In this document: positions 16,705-25,599 of the stretch, piece by piece
Numbering within the stretch: position 1 is the stretch's first letter
How the letters are laid out: each line of letters starts with the position of its first letter
NCBI GenBank assembly: GCA_040766885.1
Contig: JAXGPP010000013.1
Span: 62,001-126,000, forward strand
DNA from: JAXGPP01 sp040766885
GTDB lineage: Bacteria > Planctomycetota > Planctomycetia > Pirellulales > Thermoguttaceae
Length of the DNA: 64,000 bases
Direction of reading: 5' to 3'
Notes under the pieces: generated by a model
Databases searched by the model: none
What the model was told of the DNA's origin: nothing
What the model saw: the letters and a program-made list of their open reading frames with translations, nothing else
Made by a program: the position numbers and the translations under genes

Positions 16705-19125
16705 ATGCGGCACCGAAACGCTCTGACCCGGCGGCACTTTCTCGCAGCGGCGGGTACGGCCGTCGGCGCGGCGGCCGTGGGACGATGGAACCCTGAGTCG
16801 GCTCTGGCGGCAAGCCCGTCCATTCCTAACCCCGGCATGGTTGCCCTGCGGCGCGACATCGTCGATTCGCCATTGCGCGTGGCCCTGCACCGCGCCGAGG
16901 TTTTCACACGGGTGTTCCAGGAGACGGAAGGCAAACCGTGGATCGTCCGCAAGGCGACGGCGCTGCGGGAATACTTCCGCACTGTTCCGCTCTACATCCG
17001 CGACCACGACCGGATCGCCGGGTCGATCAGCGAGCTGCCCGGCGCAATGCCCGTGATGGTCGAACTGGGGATCGGCGAAAACAACATCTATACCAGCGAG
17101 CGGCCCGATCGCCGGGGATACCTTCAGGGACAGGTCCCCGCGGAGATCCGCGAGTACTGGAAGAATCGCAACATGTGGGGCCTGTACCGCACCGAGATCC
17201 TCGGCCAGAAACCCTATGAGAAAGCGGACGACGTCCCGCGCGACCTGGGCTACAAGTTCATCTCCAACCAAGGCCATCTGAGTCCCAGTTACGGCGCTCT
17301 GCTGCGAGACGGCCTGGGACACCTGTTGGCTGCGGTCCGCGACCGCCGGCGCGATGAAATCGACGCCGACAAGCGGGCGTTTCTCGATGCGGCCGAGATC
17401 TCGCTTGCGGGCCTTTCCGAATGGATCGCCCGCTACGCCGACTTCCTCGCCGCCGAGGCCGAACAGTTGAATCGGGCCGACCGGGCCAGTGAACTCCGCG
17501 AGATGTCTCGCATTGCTGCCAAGGTCGCCACAGCTCCGCCGGAGACCTTCCGCGAAGCGATGCAGCTTCTCTGGTTCGCCCACCAGGCGATCCACATCGA
17601 GGGGCACGGTTACTCCTGCACCCCCGACCACATCGACCAATTGCTTTATCCGTACTACGAGGCCGACGTCAAAGCCGGTCGCATCGACGATGCGGAGACA
17701 CTGCGGCTGGTCGAGAACTTCGTCCTCAAGCAGTACGACAACAGCTTCTGGGGCTCCGAGCACCATCTCACTCAGGGCTTGTGCGTCTCCGGGTGCACGC
17801 CGGATGGCAAGGATCTTACGAATCGGCTGAGCTGGCTCTTCGTCGAGGGACACACCAGCCTCGCCCTGCCCGAACCGTTGCTCTGGGTCCGCTGGCACCG
17901 GGGGATCGACCAGTCGTTCTTCGACTTCTGCCTGTCGCGGCTGGAGCGGAGCACGTGTTTCCCCATGTTCTGGAACAACATGGCCATTGCCGAGGCTTTG
18001 ATCGGCCTGGGAATCGATCGCGACGATGCTTTCAACTTCATCCCTGTTGGCTGCAATGAGCTGGCCGTCCCGGGCCAGTGGTACTACAACCCGGCCGCGC
18101 ATTGCGGCTACCTCCAGGCGATCGAAGCGGTGCTGACCAGCGGCAAAGGCTACAAGAACCAGTGGGGTTGGCGCGACGTGGCGCCGCCCGTGGCGGAACT
18201 GACCAGCTTCGAACAGTTCGCCGCCGCCGTGGGGGCGTACATCCGCAAGGGTGTCGAAAAGAGCTACGCCGCAAACATCAAGGAGGTCGAGGCCCAGATC
18301 CGCTGGGGCAAGACGCCGCTCGCCTCGTGCTTCTTCGACGGCTGCGTCGAGCGGGCCCGCGACATGGCCGAGGGCACCAAGTACAACTTTCTCTCCTGCG
18401 GCGGCATCGCATTCTCCAACGCGGTCGATTGCCTGGCGGCCGTCCGCCATGTCGTTTACGAGAACAAACAGGCCACGCTGGAAGAAGTGGCAGCGGCGTG
18501 CCGCGAGAACTTCGCCGGACAGGAGCGGCTTTGCGCCAGACTGCTCGCTGCACCGAAGCATGGCAACGACGATCCGCGGCTGGAAGACGTCATCCGCCTC
18601 GTCGAACGTTTGCGCGACGAGCCCGTCAAGGAAATCTGCCGCGATCCCCGCGACGGCAGCCCGTTCGGCAACTCGCACGTCGTTCGCAGTAGCGCCGTGC
18701 GAAGCGGCTCGAGCACGCCCGCCACACCCGACGGCCGCCTGGCCGGCACGCCCCTGGGCAGCTCGGTGGCGGCCTCGGCCGGTTGTGAGCAGAGCGGCCC
18801 CACGGCCTTGCTCAACTCGGTCTCGGCGCTGAACTCGGCGGGCAGTTGGCAATGCGGCTACCAGGTCAATATCCGCTTCCATTCCGGCATGATCGCCGAC
18901 AAGCTCCAGCGCGAGAAGCTCCGCGCGATGCTCAATGTCTACTTCTCTCGCGGCGGCCAGGAATTGCAGATCAACGTCGTCAACAGCGACACCCTCCGCG
19001 CCGCTCAGAAGAACCCCGATCAGTACCGCGATCTCGTCGTCCGCGTCGCCGGCTTCAGCGAGTTCTTCGTGCGCCTCACGCCCGACATGCAGGAGGACAT
19101 CATCGCCCGGATGGAACACAGGTAG
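16705..19125 (+). CDS. Glycyl radical enzyme (pyruvate formate-lyase family) with Tat signal peptide
   Basis: 806 aa. An ATG at 16663 overlaps the upstream stop, but the ATG at 16705 has a GGAG site 8 bases away and is preferred; both keep the same export signal. The N-terminus has TRRHFLAAAG, a hydrophobic stretch and an ALA cleavage site, a textbook twin-arginine signal. The mature protein is a full-length glycyl radical enzyme: the active-site loop GCNE (Cys450, Glu452), the segment ATPDGRLAGTPL, SGPTALLNSV, and the glycyl-radical loop RVAGFSEFF with Gly783, 23 residues before the C-terminus. Members are dehydratases, lyases or decarboxylases acting anaerobically; GCNE in place of the common GCVE gives no match to a class I can name. 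An export signal on this family is very unusual. The activase follows 9 bases later. Confidence 0.88.
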   Translation: MRHRNALTRRHFLAAAGTAVGAAAVGRWNPESALAASPSIPNPGMVALRRDIVDSPLRVALHRAEVFTRVFQETEGKPWIVRKATALREYFRTVPLYIRDHDRIAGSISELPGAMPVMVELGIGENNIYTSERPDRRGYLQGQVPAEIREYWKNRNMWGLYRTEILGQKPYEKADDVPRDLGYKFISNQGHLSPSYGALLRDGLGHLLAAVRDRRRDEIDADKRAFLDAAEISLAGLSEWIARYADFLAAEAEQLNRADRASELREMSRIAAKVATAPPETFREAMQLLWFAHQAIHIEGHGYSCTPDHIDQLLYPYYEADVKAGRIDDAETLRLVENFVLKQYDNSFWGSEHHLTQGLCVSGCTPDGKDLTNRLSWLFVEGHTSLALPEPLLWVRWHRGIDQSFFDFCLSRLERSTCFPMFWNNMAIAEALIGLGIDRDDAFNFIPVGCNELAVPGQWYYNPAAHCGYLQAIEAVLTSGKGYKNQWGWRDVAPPVAELTSFEQFAAAVGAYIRKGVEKSYAANIKEVEAQIRWGKTPLASCFFDGCVERARDMAEGTKYNFLSCGGIAFSNAVDCLAAVRHVVYENKQATLEEVAAACRENFAGQERLCARLLAAPKHGNDDPRLEDVIRLVERLRDEPVKEICRDPRDGSPFGNSHVVRSSAVRSGSSTPATPDGRLAGTPLGSSVAASAGCEQSGPTALLNSVSALNSAGSWQCGYQVNIRFHSGMIADKLQREKLRAMLNVYFSRGGQELQINVVNSDTLRAAQKNPDQYRDLVVRVAGFSEFFVRLTPDMQEDIIARMEHR

Positions 19126-19134
19126 GAAGCAATC

Positions 19135-20040
19135 ATGGCCTCAGGGATTGTGTTCGACATCCAGCGGTTCTCGATCCACGACGGACCGGGGATCCGCACA
19201 ACGGTGTTCTTCAAAGGCTGCCCGCTGCGCTGCCTGTGGTGCGGCAACCCGGAGAGCATCAGCCCCAAGCCGCAGCTTTCCTACATGCCCGAGCGGTGCA
19301 TCGCCTGTGGCGCATGCATCGGGGCCTGCCCCGAAAAGGCACTCGCCCGCGGTATCGACGGCAAGGCGGTCCTCGATCGCCAGCGCTGCACGGACTGCGG
19401 CAAGTGCGCCACCGTCTGCGACCCGAAGGCGCTGGAGATGGTCGGCCGCGAAATGACCGCTGACGAGGTAATGGACGTCGTCCTCCGCGACGAGCTGTAC
19501 TACCGCGAGTCGGGCGGCGGAATGACGCTTTCCGGCGGCGATCCGCTCTACCAACCCGACTTCGCCGAGACGCTCCTCTATTTCGCCCACTCCCGGGGCC
19601 TGCACTGCTGCGTCGAGACCTCGGGGCAGGCCGACTGGGAAGTCATCGAGCGGTTGTATCCGCTGGTGGACCTCTGGCTCTACGACTGCAAGGAGACCGA
19701 TTCCGCACTGCACGCGAAATTCACTGGCTTCTTCAATTCCCAGATCCTCGCCAACCTCCGCCGACTGCACGATGCCGGGGCGAAGATCCTCTTGCGCTGT
19801 CCGATGATTCCCGGGCACAACGCCCGCCGCCAGCACCTCGACGCCATCGCGACGCTGGCCCGCAGCCTGCCCAAACTGGAAGGCGTCGAGCTATTGCCCT
19901 ACTACGATCTGTGGCGGGCCAAGCTCGGCCGCCTCGGCATGACGTCGCAGCTACCGGAATCGGTGAAGCCTCCCGACCGCGCCACAGTGAAGTCGTGGGA
20001 AGACTACCTTCGCGGGCAAGGCGTGAACGTGAGAAGCTGA
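19135..20040 (+). CDS. Glycyl radical enzyme activating enzyme (radical SAM)
   Basis: 301 aa. The start at 19135 has an AGGAAG site. The radical-SAM cluster motif is CPLRCLWC (Cys29, Cys33, Cys36), preceded by SIHDGPGIRTTVFFKG and followed by GNPE, the exact pattern of glycyl radical activases. Two ferredoxin-like 4Fe-4S motifs are inserted: Cys55/58/61/65 and Cys85/88/91/95. This two-cluster insert is typical of activases for glycerol-, choline- and arylacetate-type enzymes rather than PFL itself. GGGMTLSGGDPL is the SAM-binding region. There is no export signal, so it works in the cytoplasm. It is the last operon gene and should generate the radical on Gly783 of the preceding gene product. 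Confidence 0.93.
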   Translation: MASGIVFDIQRFSIHDGPGIRTTVFFKGCPLRCLWCGNPESISPKPQLSYMPERCIACGACIGACPEKALARGIDGKAVLDRQRCTDCGKCATVCDPKALEMVGREMTADEVMDVVLRDELYYRESGGGMTLSGGDPLYQPDFAETLLYFAHSRGLHCCVETSGQADWEVIERLYPLVDLWLYDCKETDSALHAKFTGFFNSQILANLRRLHDAGAKILLRCPMIPGHNARRQHLDAIATLARSLPKLEGVELLPYYDLWRAKLGRLGMTSQLPESVKPPDRATVKSWEDYLRGQGVNVRS

Positions 20041-20123
20041 CGCCATGCAGAGAGCGGGCTGGCGCTCTCATCTCACGGTTGCAGGAAAGGGACCTTGAAG
20101 CGCACGGGCAAGGCGCCCGGCGG

Positions 20124-21389
20124 CTACCCGTTCGCGGCAAGCAACGTCTCCAGTGCCCCCGCCAGCCGCGTGTACTGCTCAAGGTGGTTGTACGCCTGCG
20201 CGGAGACCCGCACCAGCGACCGTGGAGCCGCCGGCCAGTAGTAAACCGGCACTTCGATACCGAACTTCTCCAGCAGTTGGCTGCCAAGGCGGGGAACCGG
20301 CGTGGGTGAAGCGGCATCCACAGGCAGCGTCGCCGCAAGCGAGTCGGGCAGCGCCAGGGCGGCCATCGAGCCGAGCATCTCGTCGGGACAAACCGGTTGA
20401 ACCGGCAACCGCGCCCTCTTGACACGGCTCGCCGCTACTGCCAGTGCATGGTTGCGACTCATCAACGCTTCGATTCCGCCGGGCATCAGCCGGTCCAGAA
20501 AACGGATCGCTTCTCCCACGCACACCCATGCCGTCGGATCGTTGGTGCCTTGCCAGTCGAAGGCATCCTGGAAGCGGCTGTATCCGGCGCGCGGCTGATT
20601 GTAGCCATGGCTGATCACCGGCGGCTGCAATCCCTCCTGCCGCTCCGGCCGAACGTACAGGAACCCGGCCCCTTTGGGAGCGCAGAGCCACTTGTGACAA
20701 TTCCCCGCGTAGTACGCCGCGCCAAGCCGCTTCAGTTCCAGTGGGATCATGCCGGGAGCATGGGCGCCGTCGATCAGCGTATCCACTCCCCGCTCCGCCA
20801 ACCTTCCAACCAGTTCCTTGATCGGCATGACGATCGCCGTGGGGCTCGTGATGTGGTCCACGAGCGCCAGTCGGGTGCGCGCGGTAACGCGGGCCAGCAC
20901 GGCCTCGACGATCACCCCGTGCGACGCCACGGGCGTCGGCACCTCGGCGACCACGACGCTTGCACCGCTCCGCTCGGCCACGAACCGAGCGACGTTCGTG
21001 CAGGCATTGTAGCCGTGGTTCGTCACCAGCAACTCGTCGCCCGACTCGAAGCGCAGCGACCGCAGCACCGCGTTTACCCCGGCGGTCGCGTTGGTCACAA
21101 ACACCAAATTTTCCGGCTCGGCGCCAATGAGGCCAGCCAGCGCCCGTCGCGATTCGTCGAGCAGCGCCGGCAGTTGGCGCACGAGGAATCGTACCGGTTG
21201 GGCCTCCATCTGCCGCCGCAGCTCGCTTTGCCGCTCGAGAACCTCCTCGGGACAGGCCCCGAACGAGCCGTGGTTGAGCTGCACGACGCCGGGATCCAAA
21301 GGCCACGCATCCCCGCCGATCGGCTTGCTCAACTCAAACGAATCGCAATCGTCCATATGGAGTCGCCTGCTGCCGCCTTCCGCGCTCAT
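20124..21389 (-). CDS. Class V aminotransferase-fold PLP enzyme (isopenicillin N epimerase-like)
   Basis: 421 aa from ATG 21389; an ATG at 21356 is also possible and neither has a strong ribosome site. The fold type I PLP pattern is clear: LNHGSFGACPEEVLERQ, TNATAGVNAVLRS, LVDHITSPTAIVMPI, DGAHAPGMIPLEL, and the Schiff-base lysine in YYAGNCHKWLCAPKGAGFLY. The combination matches isopenicillin N epimerase-like and EgtE-like members, which act on amino acids or cleave C-S bonds. It is cytoplasmic. The gene is convergent with the activase and divergent from a sulfatase. The specific substrate cannot be told from sequence. Confidence 0.85.
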   Translation of the reverse strand: MSAEGGSRRLHMDDCDSFELSKPIGGDAWPLDPGVVQLNHGSFGACPEEVLERQSELRRQMEAQPVRFLVRQLPALLDESRRALAGLIGAEPENLVFVTNATAGVNAVLRSLRFESGDELLVTNHGYNACTNVARFVAERSGASVVVAEVPTPVASHGVIVEAVLARVTARTRLALVDHITSPTAIVMPIKELVGRLAERGVDTLIDGAHAPGMIPLELKRLGAAYYAGNCHKWLCAPKGAGFLYVRPERQEGLQPPVISHGYNQPRAGYSRFQDAFDWQGTNDPTAWVCVGEAIRFLDRLMPGGIEALMSRNHALAVAASRVKRARLPVQPVCPDEMLGSMAALALPDSLAATLPVDAASPTPVPRLGSQLLEKFGIEVPVYYWPAAPRSLVRVSAQAYNHLEQYTRLAGALETLLAANG

Positions 21390-21541
21390 CGTGTCGCATG
21401 GTCCAGCGATCGATCATCGCCGAGCCACGGCGATCCAGTCAAGTGCTGGTCGGTCGGCATGCTTTCGTCACGCGCGGCGACGCGAAAGCCGGGGTTGGGT
21501 ACGTCCACAGCCGAGCCTTGGACAGGCCTCGCAGTCGCCGC

Positions 21542-21571
21542 TTTTCACGTGCCGCAGCCGCCGATTACAAT
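21542..21571 (+). promoter_or_regulatory. Candidate promoter for the sulfatase at 21644
   Basis: TTTTCA (21542-21547) and TACAAT (21566-21571) are separated by 18 bases, 73 bases before the sulfatase ATG. The -10 resembles that before the GH127 gene (57634). The -35 is weak, so confidence is low. Confidence 0.3.
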
Positions 21572-21643
21572 GGGAGCCGCTTGCTCCGCGACTCGACTGC
21601 TCGGCCGACTGCTGTCATTCACTTCGTGAAAGCGAGGCATCCC

Positions 21644-23137
21644 ATGCTCAGAACGGCACGCTACGCTCTCGCGGCCCTCGTCGCCGCGACGCTCCCGATC
21701 CCCTCGGCCGCGACCCGCGCCGCCGACAACCCGCCGCAGCGGCCCAATGTCCTCTTCCTCGCCTCCGACGACATGCGGCCGCAGCTTGGCTGCTACGGCG
21801 ATCCAATTGCCCAGTCTCCGAACCTCGACCGCCTCGCCAGCCGCGGCATGCTCTTCCGCCGGGCGTATTGCCAGCAGGCGCTCTGCTCCCCCTCGCGGAT
21901 TTCGCTCCTTTCCGGGCGGCATCCCTGGACGACAAAGATCTACCAGATCGGCCCGCCGCTGCGCAGCACCATGCCCGGCATCATCACCCTGCCGCAGCTC
22001 TTTAAGAACGAGGGCTGGCACGCGCAAAGCCTGGGCAAGATCTATCACGTGGGCATCGACGATCCCGCTTCGTGGAGCGTCCCGTCGTGGGTCTCCAAGC
22101 AGCCTCGTTACGGACCGGAAGGCACGGAGAAGGTTCGCCAAGCCGCGGCCGAGCTCCGCGCCCGGGGGCTCGAGGATCCGGACCAGGGACCTCAGAAGCC
22201 GTTCTACGCCGGCCCGGCCTTCGAGTCGCCCGACTGCGGCGACGATGACCTGACCGACGGCGACACGGCCCGCCAGGCGATCCGCATCCTCCGCGAGCTG
22301 GCCCGAAAGCCCGAGCAGCCTTTCTTCCTTGCCGTCGGGTTTGTCAATCCGCACGTCCCCTGGGTTGCGCCCAAGAAATACTTCGACCTCTACGATCCGG
22401 CCGACATCCGCTTGCCCGACAACCGCTACCCGCCCAAGGACGCCCCCGACTACGCCGCCACGACCGGCGCCGATTTCTACTGGTACGGCAACGTCCCCCA
22501 GGACCGCGTGATCACCGACGAGTTCGGCGTCCGCTGCCTGCACGGCTATCTCGCTGCCATCAGCTATGTCGATGCCTGCGCCGGCCGTGTGCTCGACGAG
22601 CTCGACCGACTCGGTCTCCGCGACAACACGGTTGTCGTCTTCTGGGGCGATCACGGCTACTACATGGGCGAGCACAACTGGTGGGGCGGCAAGCACAACA
22701 ACTACGAAGGCGCCACCAATGCGCCGCTCATCATTGCCGCGCCCGGCATGAAAGCCTCGGGCCGGTCGACCGCCGCCACGGTCGAGTTCGTCGACATCTA
22801 TCCCACGCTCGCCGATCTGGCGGGACTGCCGTTGCCGGAAGGTCTGGAAGGGCGAAGCCTCGTGCCGCTCTTAAACGACCCGCAGGCGTCGTGGGACAAG
22901 CCCGCCTTCAGCGAATATCCCAAGGGCGGCCGCCAGGGAACCGCGATGCGGACCGACCGCTACCGCTACGTCGAGTGGCGCGACAAGTCCGGCAAGCTCG
23001 TCGGCCGCGAACTCTACGACCACCAGACCGACCCCCAGGAGAATCAGAACATCGCTGGCCAGCCTGAGAACGCACCCGTGATCGAACGTCTCTCTGTTCG
23101 ACTGCAATCGCACCGCACCGCGCAGACCCAAGAGTAA
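21644..23137 (+). CDS. Secreted sulfatase, iduronate-2-sulfatase-like
   Basis: 497 aa. The start ATG at 21644 is chosen for the signal peptide (MLRTARYALAALVAATLPIP, AAT/RAA cleavage region); the frame is open further upstream without signal character. Landmarks are Asp42/Asp43 (LASDDMRPQLGCYG), Cys81 in CSPSR followed by LLSGRHPWTT, FLAVGFVNPHVPW, and GDHGYYMGEHNWWGGKHNNY. The SDDMRP and GDHGYxxGEH patterns are those of iduronate-2-sulfatase-like S1 enzymes. It stands alone, divergent from the aminotransferase gene. The target is probably an uronate- or sulfated-sugar-containing polysaccharide. Confidence 0.9.
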   Translation: MLRTARYALAALVAATLPIPSAATRAADNPPQRPNVLFLASDDMRPQLGCYGDPIAQSPNLDRLASRGMLFRRAYCQQALCSPSRISLLSGRHPWTTKIYQIGPPLRSTMPGIITLPQLFKNEGWHAQSLGKIYHVGIDDPASWSVPSWVSKQPRYGPEGTEKVRQAAAELRARGLEDPDQGPQKPFYAGPAFESPDCGDDDLTDGDTARQAIRILRELARKPEQPFFLAVGFVNPHVPWVAPKKYFDLYDPADIRLPDNRYPPKDAPDYAATTGADFYWYGNVPQDRVITDEFGVRCLHGYLAAISYVDACAGRVLDELDRLGLRDNTVVVFWGDHGYYMGEHNWWGGKHNNYEGATNAPLIIAAPGMKASGRSTAATVEFVDIYPTLADLAGLPLPEGLEGRSLVPLLNDPQASWDKPAFSEYPKGGRQGTAMRTDRYRYVEWRDKSGKLVGRELYDHQTDPQENQNIAGQPENAPVIERLSVRLQSHRTAQTQE

Positions 23138-23187
23138 TCGCGACCGTTCTTCTGCGACTCCCAGACAGGATTCGGCGCGCGGTGCCG

Positions 23188-24108
23188 TTATCCCTCACTC
23201 CGCCCCTTCAGGGACGCGATCCGGCGGCGGTAGTAGTCGCGTTCCCGCTCCAGTTGGCGCATCTCTTCTTCTTTGCTCTCCAGTTGGCTTTGCAGCCAGG
23301 CAATCTGAGCTTCGGGGGAACGGCTGAACATGTGGCGGATCAACTGAATCACCACCAACCCACGCCAGCCCTTGCCGGCCACGCCATAGAGGCGGTAATA
23401 CTTGCCGAAGCGTGCGAGCGTGTCCAGCCGCACGAGGCGCGTCGCGCGGAGCAGGCGGAGAAAAGGAAGGAAGCTCACCATCGGCAATAGCACGACGGCC
23501 AGATCCACCCAGTGAGAGACGGCATACGCCAGCTTCCCTTCGGCCACCGAGATGCGAAGGATGAATTCCGTCGTGAACGCCATCCAGATGACCGCGACGC
23601 TGACATTCAGGAAGACCCCCAGCGCCGGCACGCTTTCGATCGCGTCCGACCAGTAGTACTCCACTACCAGCACGGGCAGGATCATAAAAGCCATGAAGAA
23701 CATCGGGCCGCTGAAGGCATGCTCGATCCGCTTCTCCAGTTCGAAGTTGACCTCCTGCCAATCCAACCACGGCAGCCACACGTGGTTCGGCCGCACGACG
23801 CTCCGGCCGGTCATGCGCAACGGTGGAAACAGGCCGGTCGCCAGCAGGAAGGAAACCACCTTCCACGTGCGGCGTTCCGGCGGGGCCAACAGCATGCGGC
23901 CCGTCGCCTCCAGCAGGAATAAAGGCCAGAGCAATGCCATGCTCCCCAAGATCAGCCACGAGCCGGCCGAGGGCTCCAATGTCTCGGTGTTCCGCCCGCG
24001 ATGAATCGCGGCAGCCAGCAGCACCAGAAAGAGCATCGCCAGCGCAAACATGGGGCCGGCCAGCCGATCCTCCCAAGCGGCGCGTCCTTCGGCTGTCATC
24101 CGCGGCAC
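23188..24108 (-). CDS. Voltage-sensor-like membrane protein with C-terminal coiled coil
   Basis: 306 aa from a GTG at 24108 that has a GGGAGAG site 6 bases upstream; the frame also reaches a TTG at 24177 overlapping the mgtE stop. Two N-terminal membrane segments (about 17-35 and 48-68) precede a unit of four segments including FMAFMILPVLVVEYYW, VFLNVSVAVIWMAFTTEFIL and WVDLAVVLLPMVSFLPF. Next comes an S4-like stretch with regularly spaced arginines (RLLRATRLVRLDTLARFGKY). No K+-channel selectivity filter (TxGYG) follows; instead there is a charged coiled coil (AWLQSQLESKEEEMRQLERE). It therefore looks like a stand-alone voltage sensor or proton-channel-like protein. It follows mgtE on the same strand, 65 bp away. 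Confidence 0.7.
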   Translation of the reverse strand: MPRMTAEGRAAWEDRLAGPMFALAMLFLVLLAAAIHRGRNTETLEPSAGSWLILGSMALLWPLFLLEATGRMLLAPPERRTWKVVSFLLATGLFPPLRMTGRSVVRPNHVWLPWLDWQEVNFELEKRIEHAFSGPMFFMAFMILPVLVVEYYWSDAIESVPALGVFLNVSVAVIWMAFTTEFILRISVAEGKLAYAVSHWVDLAVVLLPMVSFLPFLRLLRATRLVRLDTLARFGKYYRLYGVAGKGWRGLVVIQLIRHMFSRSPEAQIAWLQSQLESKEEEMRQLERERDYYRRRIASLKGRSEG

Positions 24109-24173
24109 CTGAATCTCTCCCTGTCCCCGTCCTGGCAAGAAGGGGCAGACCCGGTCAAGAGTCCACCCGACGA

Positions 24174-25487
24174 TCAATAGACCGCAAGAATAGCCCGAGC
24201 TATCGCGAAATAGACCAGCAGGCCGGCGGCATCGACCACCGTGGTGACGGCAGGCGCACTGACCACGGCGGGATCGATGTGGATCCGCTCGGCCACCAGG
24301 GGCATCGTCGCCCCGACAACCGAAGCCAGCGTGCAGACGGCGATGAGCGTGAGCCCTACCACCGCAGCGAGAGATCTTCCGAATAGTAGCCAGACCGGCG
24401 CCAGGCCGATGGCGGCAACCGTAAGTCCCAAGAGAAGCCCCACGCGGGCCTCGCGATAAATGACACGCAGGAAATCCCGGCCGCGCAGCTCGTCGATCGC
24501 CATCGCCCGGATCACTGTGGTGGCCGACTGGGCGCCGCAGTTGCCCCCGACCCCGATCAACAGCGGAATGAAGAGCGACAGGCTCACAATCTGGTCAAGC
24601 ATCCCCTCGAACGCGCTGAGTACGTTGACCGTCAGTGTCGCGGCAATCGCAAGCAGCATCAACCACACGACGCGGCTGTGCGCCACCTGAAAGATGGACA
24701 CAGAAAGGTAGGGTCTCCCCAGCGGTTCTGACGCGCCGGCGCGAGCCAGGTCTTCTCCCTCCTCGTTCGCCAGCACATCCATGGCGTCGTCGACGGTCAC
24801 CAGCCCCACCAGCCGCTCCTCGGAATCCACCACCGGCACGGCCAGCAGGTCGGCGGCCTGCAAAAGTCTCGCCACTTCCTCCTGGTCCTGCTTCGTGTGG
24901 ACCCGGTGCGGCTCGTCGTCCATCACCTGGTCAATTCGCTCGTCCGGCTCGGCAAAAACGAGGTCTTCCAGTTCCAGCATTCCGATCAGCCGTCCGTGCT
25001 CATCCGTCACCGGGATCGCATAGACCGTGGCCACGTCCGGTCCTCGCCGGCGGACCGCCGCCAATGCTTCCTGGACGCTCATGCCCGCCCGCAGCGCGAG
25101 AAACTCGGGATTCATGATCCGCCCGGCCGACTCCGCCGGGTAGCCGAGCAACAGGCCGGTCATGTCCTGTTCGTGCTGGCTCAGACCGGCGAGGACTCGC
25201 TGGACGACGGCAGCGGGCATCTCCCCGAACAGGCGGGCACGGTCGTCGGGCTCCATCGATTCGACGAGCTCGCGGACCTGGTCTTCGCGCAATGACTGGA
25301 CCAGCTCCTCCTGGTAGACCGGCTCAAGCTGCTCGAAGACTTCGCGCGCCGCCTCTTTCGACAAGAGTCGGAACGCGGCGGCGCGCTCGATGGGCTCAAG
25401 GTGCTGCAACTCGCGGACGACCTCCACCGTGTCAGCCTGCGAGAGCCACTCCTGAAGCGGCTTTGTTTCAGCTCCCGGTTCGACCAT
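24174..25487 (-). CDS. mgtE: Magnesium transporter MgtE
   Basis: 437 aa from ATG 25487. The usual domain order is present: an N-terminal superhelical MgtE_N domain (WLSQADTVEVVRELQHLEP, LFGEMPAAVVQRVLAGL), a CBS pair (about 125-245; TVYAIPVTDEHGRLIGMLE, LLAVPVVDSEERLVGLVTVD) and five membrane helices. The pore helix region contains LIGVGGNCGAQSATTVIRAM, the conserved GGNxGxQ signature for Mg2+ passage. Length is normal. MgtE is a homodimeric inner-membrane Mg2+ channel gated by Mg2+ bound at the N-terminal and CBS domains (family knowledge). The voltage-sensor-like gene follows it. Confidence 0.93.
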   Translation of the reverse strand: MVEPGAETKPLQEWLSQADTVEVVRELQHLEPIERAAAFRLLSKEAAREVFEQLEPVYQEELVQSLREDQVRELVESMEPDDRARLFGEMPAAVVQRVLAGLSQHEQDMTGLLLGYPAESAGRIMNPEFLALRAGMSVQEALAAVRRRGPDVATVYAIPVTDEHGRLIGMLELEDLVFAEPDERIDQVMDDEPHRVHTKQDQEEVARLLQAADLLAVPVVDSEERLVGLVTVDDAMDVLANEEGEDLARAGASEPLGRPYLSVSIFQVAHSRVVWLMLLAIAATLTVNVLSAFEGMLDQIVSLSLFIPLLIGVGGNCGAQSATTVIRAMAIDELRGRDFLRVIYREARVGLLLGLTVAAIGLAPVWLLFGRSLAAVVGLTLIAVCTLASVVGATMPLVAERIHIDPAVVSAPAVTTVVDAAGLLVYFAIARAILAVY

Positions 25488-25599
25488 GGGCCTCGTTCTT
25501 CCCAACCTGGTTCGCACACCCGCTCTGGACTCATCTCCTGCCCGGCGGAACGGGCGGATTCTACTTCGCGGTCGATGCCGTTCGCGGTCTCCGGCCCGC

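Noticed and set aside
16585..19119. 844-aa open frame antisense to the glycyl radical enzyme gene
   Set aside because: The sense strand has every family motif. The antisense frame is open only because of high GC codon bias and has no domain or ribosome site.
16705..20040. Microcompartment-type glycyl radical locus
   Set aside because: No shell protein, aldehyde dehydrogenase or encapsulation tail is present nearby.
19135..20040. Anaerobic sulfatase-maturing enzyme for the neighbouring sulfatases
   Set aside because: CPLRCLWCGNPE, the early GPGIRT segment and the two inserted ferredoxin motifs are those of glycyl radical activases, not of sulfatase maturases.
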